Shown here one piece after another: positions 13,867 through 19,293 of a stretch of DNA of 19,293 bases. Position 1 is the stretch's first letter, and each line of letters begins with the position of its first letter. The DNA comes from an uncultured Succinatimonas sp. (GTDB lineage Bacteria > Pseudomonadota > Gammaproteobacteria > Enterobacterales > Succinivibrionaceae), in NCBI GenBank assembly GCA_937880335.1, contig CALFLJ010000177.1:1-19293 (forward strand), given 5' to 3'. The position numbers and the translations under genes are program-made. Below the pieces are notes generated by a model. That model was not told the DNA's origin, ran no database searches, and saw only the letters and a program-made list of their open reading frames with translations.

Positions 13867-16038
13867 TTATGGAGCATCATAGTTGATACTGTCTCCTTGT
13901 ATATTTATAAATGCTACCTCGGATAAAGCCTCATTGCCTTGAATGTCTGACATTGAAAACATATAGGCATATTTTCCATCAGGTAAGGCTAAATCGTCTA
14001 AGGACCAGTTTTCGCTTAGCGTAAAGCTATCAGCTTCAACCTCACTTGTATCCTCCTCGTGATTTGCCATTTTGTGCATTAAGGTTACGATTTTATCGCC
14101 AGGTTTTAGTTTTATGAGGTTTTTATCAGGCATGCCAGCCTGTGTAATACGTCGAGCACCTAAAACCACGTATTTGCTTTGTTTAAAATCATATAAGGCC
14201 TCAATGGTTGAACGGACTCCGTTTAGGATCACAGGTATTGAGTAATAGTTGTAATCCTCTAGATCAGCAGTAGTTTCAAGGAATTCAAAATGCCCATCTA
14301 TAGATGGCCAATGACCATTGAAGTTGTCTCTAAATACACCCGTATCCCAATCTTGTATAAGATCAATATCGTCTCCAAATACAGTAACATCATTGTTTTC
14401 ATTTAACGTTGCTAGATAGAAACGAACAGAGTCTATATACTTTAACGAATTTTCTTCGATTTTAATTTCAAAGGCAGGGGCACCTTCATCATCAGTTACA
14501 AGCTCTACTTTTTGATCTTCAAGTGAGCTTATGTCAACCTTATGCATAGGAGCTATAGACTGTGCAATCACATTTACATTGTTTTCAACTAGGTTGTGAA
14601 TGAAATCTATAGGATCTTCATTTTCCTTAGGTTTTTGTTCTAAAAGTGCCTGCAGGGCTGAATTTACACTACTATTTACAGTACCTGCAATAAAATCAAT
14701 GGCGTTGCTAGATTCATGGGACTGTGATGCTGATGAATCCTCATCATAATCAGTGCTATGAGTCGTTTCATCATATGTTTGCTCATCGTAATTACCAGAC
14801 AGTTCATCGTCGCTGTCATCTGTAATTTCTTCTAAAATCGAATTAGCTGTCTCACCATCAATGAAACCATGCTGAAGTCCGTAAGTTAAAATAAAAGAAT
14901 TTACAAGTCCATTTTCTAACATCAACTTATAACTTTGCTCATCAGCGTCGTAAGGGTAGTAACAGGATAAACCAGAGGCATTATGTACAGGCCCACTTAC
15001 CTGATATAATACAGCCTCCTCAAGGTATTGCTGCATTTTTTCAGCTGCGGGGTGATGCTCCTGTGAAGCTTTTGAGACTTTTGATATAAAGTCTCCCATA
15101 TCAAGCATGTTAGAATAACCACTTGATTTTGAGTTTGAAAAATTTTCAGAACGGGAGGCTGCACGACCTATGGATGCATAGAAGGCATCATTTTCCGAAG
15201 CCTTCATTAGCGTGTACATACCAAAGGTGTTCCAGGATTTGATCATGGGGCCTATTTTACTTAAATCAACTAAAGATAAGGTTGCAGCCTGCTCTGTTTC
15301 AACATATTTACAGCCCTCATAGTAGGCATCGCAGATATTTTTGCCCAAATTAGCAGCACTTTGACTAGTATTATTTGCCAGTGCGTCAAGCCATAGAGTA
15401 TATTGCCAGCCATTACCAGGTTCAACCTCCTGCGAGGCAACAAAGTAATTACCAAAGGGTTCAACACTTGCTGCAGTATCAACTGTTGCCATAAGGCATG
15501 TATCAAAACCAATAATTTCAAAGGGTTTTATGTCTGGAGCATCACCATAAACTGAAGATAATGCGTCCCTTAATTCAGATAATGAAATTGAATCAAAAGC
15601 GTAATTCTGATCATTTGCAAAACCAAATACACTGCCACCTCCATGATCCCAAAAGAGTAGAATATTATGGTCTGAGGTGTAATTTTTCTGGCAGAAATCT
15701 ATAAAGTTAAACAGGGTATTTCCGTCACCCATATTAGCCTGAGGAAGACAGTCAATTAAATTAAGCTCGCCATTTTTTATCATAAAACGGCTTATGTTAT
15801 CAGATGATATTCCAAAGTTTTGCCATTCATTAGCGCCACCTGTCTGTATGATTATTGTGACTTCATCTGAAGGAGAGGCCTCTAGCATCTCCTGAATATC
15901 ATATGTAGCTGCGCCATAATTAGTTTCAAGATCACTGCCACACATATAAACAAATACAGACCATGTATCAGCTTTTGCACTAAAAGGAGAGCATAGTAAG
16001 GAAATTGAAAAGAAAACTACAGACATAAAAGATCGCAT
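13867..16038 (-). CDS. Secreted clostripain-family (C11) cysteine protease
   Basis: 723 residues. An N-terminal signal peptide (about 1-23, ending SAKA before DTWSVF) sends it to the periplasm or outside. The catalytic domain (about 24-395) starts with WSVFVYMCGSDLE, typical of C11 peptidases. The catalytic histidine is H132 in LLFWDHGGGS and the catalytic cysteine is C181 in IIGFDTCLMA, so both dyad residues are present; GLSCYYPY (356-363) is another family landmark. A low-complexity acidic Asp/Glu/Ser linker (406-445) follows, then two related IDFI...VN segments (447-467 and 477-497), then a beta-rich C-terminal domain (about 500-720). C11 enzymes cut after Arg or Lys and often self-activate. 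Last gene of the lemA-TPM-TPR operon, 50 nt after the TPR gene, with AAGGAG before the ATG. Substrate unknown. Confidence 0.88.
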   Translation of the reverse strand: MRSFMSVVFFSISLLCSPFSAKADTWSVFVYMCGSDLETNYGAATYDIQEMLEASPSDEVTIIIQTGGANEWQNFGISSDNISRFMIKNGELNLIDCLPQANMGDGNTLFNFIDFCQKNYTSDHNILLFWDHGGGSVFGFANDQNYAFDSISLSELRDALSSVYGDAPDIKPFEIIGFDTCLMATVDTAASVEPFGNYFVASQEVEPGNGWQYTLWLDALANNTSQSAANLGKNICDAYYEGCKYVETEQAATLSLVDLSKIGPMIKSWNTFGMYTLMKASENDAFYASIGRAASRSENFSNSKSSGYSNMLDMGDFISKVSKASQEHHPAAEKMQQYLEEAVLYQVSGPVHNASGLSCYYPYDADEQSYKLMLENGLVNSFILTYGLQHGFIDGETANSILEEITDDSDDELSGNYDEQTYDETTHSTDYDEDSSASQSHESSNAIDFIAGTVNSSVNSALQALLEQKPKENEDPIDFIHNLVENNVNVIAQSIAPMHKVDISSLEDQKVELVTDDEGAPAFEIKIEENSLKYIDSVRFYLATLNENNDVTVFGDDIDLIQDWDTGVFRDNFNGHWPSIDGHFEFLETTADLEDYNYYSIPVILNGVRSTIEALYDFKQSKYVVLGARRITQAGMPDKNLIKLKPGDKIVTLMHKMANHEEDTSEVEADSFTLSENWSLDDLALPDGKYAYMFSMSDIQGNEALSEVAFINIQGDSINYDAP

Positions 16039-16088
16039 ATAATCTCCTTGAAGTGATTAAATTATTTGTGCATCCTTTAGATTTTTTA

Positions 16089-17462
16089 TTAAATTAGCTT
16101 TAACAATTCATCATGATGATTTTTATCTCTCTTTATAGATACGCTAAAAGATCCTAACTTATCACTTTTCATTTTCTTGGAAGCCTTGCCGTCTTTTGAA
16201 TATACAATATCGACATTGTCGTTTATTACAGTAGGAATATAGTCAAATATGCAGACAGCACAATTGAATTTCCACTCAGCAAAGGCTAAAAGAAACACGG
16301 GGTCTTTACCTTCAACCTCTAAGGAAAAAAACTTATCCGACATAAAATCTTTTGCTTTTGGCATTGCGTCTTTATTGCCATTTACAACAATTTCACAGGC
16401 GCATCTATACATTGAGACTAAAATATCGTGGGATTGTTGTGAATCCTGACCTAAAGATTTGTCATAAATATTAAGTGCCTTTGTGAAGGTGTCCAAGGCT
16501 TTTGAGTAATTGCCTATATGCTGTTCAAACAAAGCCTTTTCTTTAATAGCAGAGGCATAAGTAGTATGATTTTCACCAAAATAAGAGGCAGCTAAGTTGA
16601 CCTGCTCATCAACATAATCTAAAGCCTCATCTATTTTATTTTGTTTCTCGGCACATACACTTAAACTCTGTAATATACTGATTTGTCTATCAACATTACC
16701 CTCTTTGTTTTTACAAAGATCAAATGCCTTTGAAAACAGATCTTGTGCTTCATCAAATTTATTTTGCGCAAAAGCGATAGAGGCTTTATTCTGATAGAAA
16801 GATGGCTCCTCAATTCCTAAAGAACTGTAAATTTTTTCACTTTTTTCGATACTATTTATTGCGTTTTTAAGATCTTCTGCTTTCAGATAAGAAACACTTA
16901 ATGCAGACAATGTACTAGCCACAAGTTCATTATTTTCACCAAATAACTTAAGGCGTACGTCAAGGGCATTTTTTCCGTACAATATAGCCTCATCATGCAT
17001 TTCTAAGGCTGTGCAGATCCCTACCATAAGCTGGCAGATATCAGCAAATTCTTTATCTGTGTCCTTTCCTTCATAATAAGAAATTGCTTTTTTTCCTGTT
17101 TCATATGCTGCAGGAGCATCACCTACAATAAATAAAGCGCCGGCTAACATTTCATTTAACCTAGTCAACCAGTACATATCCTGTTTGCCTTCTGCAATAC
17201 TTAGAGCCTGCTCTATTAGAGGAATGGCAGTTCTTTTATCATTTGAATATTCCATCAGAAAAGAGATTTCATCATAGATATACTGTAAGTTTTCTCTATC
17301 TTTAGAGCTTCGTTTATTTAAAGCTTCATAGGCGCCGTTTAAGTCCCCTTGATTTAAGAGCGTTTCGTATGTTTTATAGAGCGTATTTGCATCATCTGTT
17401 GCATAAACTTCACTAATACTTAATGCCAAAACAAGAGGAAGTATGATATTTTTATTTTTCAT
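16089..17462 (-). CDS. Secreted tetratricopeptide-repeat (TPR) protein
   Basis: 457 residues with a signal peptide (MKNKNIILPLVLALSISEVYA, cleavage before TDDAN). Residues about 27-350 form a row of helical pairs with TPR spacing. Clear examples are AYETGKKAISYYEGK, AILYGKNALDVRLKLFGENN, AQDLFSKAFDLCKNKEGN, ALDYVDEQVNLAASYFGENH and ALDTFTKALNIYDKSLGQDS; these long units resemble kinesin-light-chain-like TPRs. The final 100 residues are not recognised and hold a short cysteine pair (NCAVC, near 404-408) and a basic end. It probably acts as a periplasmic or surface protein-binding scaffold, perhaps for the C11 protease encoded 50 nt downstream. It lies 75 nt after the TPM gene and has an AGGA RBS. 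The partner is an inference from gene order. Confidence 0.82.
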   Translation of the reverse strand: MKNKNIILPLVLALSISEVYATDDANTLYKTYETLLNQGDLNGAYEALNKRSSKDRENLQYIYDEISFLMEYSNDKRTAIPLIEQALSIAEGKQDMYWLTRLNEMLAGALFIVGDAPAAYETGKKAISYYEGKDTDKEFADICQLMVGICTALEMHDEAILYGKNALDVRLKLFGENNELVASTLSALSVSYLKAEDLKNAINSIEKSEKIYSSLGIEEPSFYQNKASIAFAQNKFDEAQDLFSKAFDLCKNKEGNVDRQISILQSLSVCAEKQNKIDEALDYVDEQVNLAASYFGENHTTYASAIKEKALFEQHIGNYSKALDTFTKALNIYDKSLGQDSQQSHDILVSMYRCACEIVVNGNKDAMPKAKDFMSDKFFSLEVEGKDPVFLLAFAEWKFNCAVCIFDYIPTVINDNVDIVYSKDGKASKKMKSDKLGSFSVSIKRDKNHHDELLKLI

Positions 17463-17537
17463 ATAAAATTCCTAGAGCTTGTAATATGTGTTAATGCTCA
17501 ATCAATTAAGATGTGATTGTCTCTGACCTTTAAAGGC

Positions 17538-18479
17538 TTACCAGCGCGAATTTGCCCCTCCACCACCAGAGCTCCCTCCGCCAAAACTACCACCTGAACT
17601 TGTATATTTAGACTTATCTGTTACACCATGATAGTTATCGTCATTGCTGTCGTCTAAATCATAGGTATGTTCCACCACATAGCCACAGTGAGAGCAGCAT
17701 TTTGTTACTTTAAGGTAAGAACGGCGTTGTTTATTTTTGACTTTTTCTTTTATAGTTTTTAAAGTTTTGCGTCTTCCACAATTTGGACACTTTTCAAAGA
17801 AGTTTTTAAGTACTGCTCCAATTGTAATTGCGAGGATCAAAACTATGGTAGCTATGATAGTGATAGCGTTTTCCTTAAAATCATCATTTCCTGTCTCAGA
17901 ATTTGTGCTACTTTCGCCTTTATCTCCTTTTGCATATGCATAAAGTTTCTTACATAAAGCATCGATGCCTGCAATTAAGCCCTCATCTGTTTTTCCCTCT
18001 TTAAATAGGGGGATCATATCCTGCTGTTGTATGCGCTTGCAGATTGAATCTGTTAGTACTCCTTCAAGACCATAGCCTGTGTGAATACGTATAACACGCT
18101 GATCTTCAATATAGGTAATAAGAAATCCATCATCCTTACTCTTTCGTCCAATACCCCATTTTCTGAATAGATCCTGAGAAAACTCAAAGACATCACTTTT
18201 GCCAATTGACGTGACTAAAACAACAGCCCCTTGAATTCCTGTGTTTTTTTCTAATTTAGAAAGCTCTTCGTTTATGTAAGAAACACTGTCTACAGAAAGG
18301 ATTGATGCAGGATCACTTACATAATGGGAGGCTGACTCTTGCTTGGGGTTTGTAATAGTTTCAACGGTATAGAATTCATTACCTGAGGCTTTGGCAATGA
18401 AAATAAAGAATATTGCCGTAAAAATAGCAATAGACCTATAGCATTGAGCTAAAGGTGAGGATTTACTGAATAAACTCAT
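17538..18479 (-). CDS. TPM-domain membrane protein with zinc ribbon and Gly/Ser-rich tail (YgcG-like)
   Basis: 313 residues. An N-terminal hydrophobic signal segment (about 15-32) precedes the TPM domain (about 54-185), which has YVSDPASILS, VLVTSIG, RKWGIG...KDDGFLI and the RIHTGYGLEG core. A transmembrane helix follows (about 205-226, ITIIATIVLILAITIGAVL). Then comes a zinc ribbon with C231/C234 (CPNCG) and C261/C262/C265 (CCSHCG), and a tail GGSFGGGSSGGGGANSRW typical of this family. The TPM domain thus faces the periplasm and the ribbon and tail the cytoplasm. TPM proteins are commonly encoded next to lemA, as here, with a 9-nt gap; their biochemical role is unsettled (acid phosphatase or photosystem repair in plants). 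There is no good RBS, so it likely relies on coupling to lemA. If lemA translation is broken by the upstream amber, coupling still works from the internal ATG. Confidence 0.88.
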   Translation of the reverse strand: MSLFSKSSPLAQCYRSIAIFTAIFFIFIAKASGNEFYTVETITNPKQESASHYVSDPASILSVDSVSYINEELSKLEKNTGIQGAVVLVTSIGKSDVFEFSQDLFRKWGIGRKSKDDGFLITYIEDQRVIRIHTGYGLEGVLTDSICKRIQQQDMIPLFKEGKTDEGLIAGIDALCKKLYAYAKGDKGESSTNSETGNDDFKENAITIIATIVLILAITIGAVLKNFFEKCPNCGRRKTLKTIKEKVKNKQRRSYLKVTKCCSHCGYVVEHTYDLDDSNDDNYHGVTDKSKYTSSGGSFGGGSSGGGGANSRW

Positions 18480-18488
18480 ACTTAAAAC

Positions 18489-18983
18489 TTAAAATGAAAC
18501 TGTGGGATTTATTTGATCATTCTTATTTGTCTTAAGATAGGCCTTTGTTTCAAAGCCAAAAAGTGAGGCCAGGATATTTTTGGGAAATTTCCTTACACCT
18601 GTATTGAAAGCTCGTACGGCATCGTTAAAGTCTTTACGTGCAACCGCAATGCGATTTTCTGTACCTTCTAACTGAGACTGCAATTCTAAAAAGTTTTGAT
18701 TAGCTTTGAGATCTGGATAATTTTCAGATATTGCGATGAGACGACTTAAAGCATTAGAGATTGCACCTTGAGTTTCTTCAAACTTTTCTATGTCATGGGC
18801 AGTTGGACTTGTACCGTTTGTACTTTGAAAAGTCATTGATCTTAAAGCTGTAAGTTCTTTTAAGGTTTCTTTTTCATGTGAGGCATATCCTTTTACCGTG
18901 TTTACAAGGTTAGGTATGAGATCAGCGCGACGTTGATACTGTACCTCAACATTTGACCATTTTTCAGATGTGTTCTCCTCCAT
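18489..18983 (-). CDS. lemA: LemA family protein, core lacking the membrane anchor because of an upstream amber codon
   Basis: 164 residues from ATG 18983. It matches the LemA core: EKWSNVEVQYQRRADLIPNL near 7-26, VKGYASHEKETL near 30-41, LKANQNFLELQSQLEGTENR near 92-111, RKDFNDAVRAFN, then KNILASLFGF. LemA proteins are about 185-195 residues and begin with a membrane helix and a YNGLV-type junction. Here exactly that sequence lies upstream in the same frame (18987-19073) but is cut off by a TAG at 18984-18986. The core ATG directly follows the stop, with no independent RBS, so translation would need reinitiation or readthrough. The core itself shows no damage. It heads the operon with the TPM gene 9 nt downstream. 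LemA's role is uncertain (envelope-associated, often paired with TPM proteins or HtpX). Confidence 0.85.
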   Translation of the reverse strand: MEENTSEKWSNVEVQYQRRADLIPNLVNTVKGYASHEKETLKELTALRSMTFQSTNGTSPTAHDIEKFEETQGAISNALSRLIAISENYPDLKANQNFLELQSQLEGTENRIAVARKDFNDAVRAFNTGVRKFPKNILASLFGFETKAYLKTNKNDQINPTVSF

Positions 18984-19073
18984 CTAAACTAATCCGTTAT
19001 AAGAAAAAATCCCATAAATAACAAAAAGTGCTATGAGAATACTAAGTATGATTGATGTTCGATTTTTTACCAT
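18984..19073 (-). pseudogene. lemA: N-terminal membrane anchor of lemA, separated by an in-frame TAG
   Basis: ATG at 19073-19071 has a good RBS (CGGAG about 6 nt upstream). It encodes 29 residues: MVKNRTS, a hydrophobic helix IILSILIALFVIYGIF, then SYNGLV, and then TAG. Joined to the downstream core through one replaced codon this gives a normal LemA (SYNGLV-x-MEENTSEKWSNV). The stop is a single-base change from AAG, CAG, TTG, TCG and similar codons. Without readthrough the product is a short membrane peptide. TAG ends three other genes in this window and so is a working stop codon here. Confidence 0.8.
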
Positions 19074-19293
19074 TGCAATCTCCGTTATTTTAGCAAGATA
19101 TAATTATTATAATCTTGTCTTTTAGGATACAAATTTATTATTTGGCTAATAAAATTGTTCAATTTTTATAAAAATATTGTGCCTGATAAATTTATAAATT
19201 TCTTAAGTTTTTTTTGATTTATAAAATCTTCTTCACAAAAAAAATTTGGAAAATTTTTAAAATTTACAAAATTAAACTAATAATCAATGGGTT
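19074..19293 (-). promoter_or_regulatory. Upstream region of the lemA operon
   Basis: A 220-nt AT-rich stretch without a gene. On the minus strand a TATAAT (19111-19106) is preceded by TTGTAT (19132-19127) at a short 15-bp spacing, a possible promoter. CAAGAT (19094-19099) and ATCTTG (19112-19117) form an inverted repeat around that -10, possibly an operator or leader hairpin. The rest is A/T runs in which I see nothing definite. Confidence 0.35.

Noticed and set aside
18984..18986. TAG reassigned to an amino acid in this organism
   Set aside because: Three transporter genes end in TAG exactly at the conserved protein end, with the next start or terminator immediately after.

Overview
The window looks like chromosomal DNA of a low-GC, motile, probably anaerobic gammaproteobacterium; the Succinivibrionaceae (Succinivibrio/Anaerobiospirillum type) would fit. 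This placement is inferred from AT-rich intergenic DNA, a sigma-54-type flagellar promoter, a LemA/TPM operon and a multidomain persulfide reductase. No rRNA, tRNA, CRISPR array, insertion sequence or integrase was seen.

Layout. (1) 3-2626, + strand: the 3' part of a superfamily-2 helicase gene, overlapping by one base a gene for a protein with a C-terminal GIY-YIG (T5orf172/MUG113-like) nuclease domain. This is probably a DNA-processing or defence pair; the helicase start lies outside the window. (2) 2743-5529: a divergent sulfur module. A four-domain CoA-disulfide/persulfide reductase (FAD/NAD reductase, rhodanese, TusA, DsrE2) faces a cysteine-containing ArsR-family repressor. Two AT-rich palindromes sit on the -10 and the spacer of the reductase promoter. 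(3) 5620-7047: a solitary flgE (flagellar hook) with a near-perfect sigma-54 promoter and a palindrome about 110 bp upstream of the predicted transcription start. (4) 7338-10729, - strand: a GntR/FCD regulator gene followed by three tandem paralogous drug/metabolite-type transporters with 7-8 nt gaps. (5) 11139-13718, + strand: a long PiT-family phosphate transporter with a cytoplasmic, probably PhoU-like, C-terminal extension. (6) 13867-19073, - strand: a probable four-gene envelope operon of lemA, a TPM-domain membrane protein, a secreted TPR protein and a secreted clostripain-family (C11) protease.

The most striking observation is in lemA. The usual N-terminal membrane anchor is encoded in frame directly upstream of the annotatable LemA core, but one amber codon (18984-18986) separates the two, and the next codon is ATG. 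The gene is either nonsense-mutated or made as an anchor peptide plus a soluble core. Other leads are the ArsR operator/promoter architecture, the flgE sigma-54 promoter and putative enhancer, and shared short modules plus an internal repeat in the helicase/nuclease pair.
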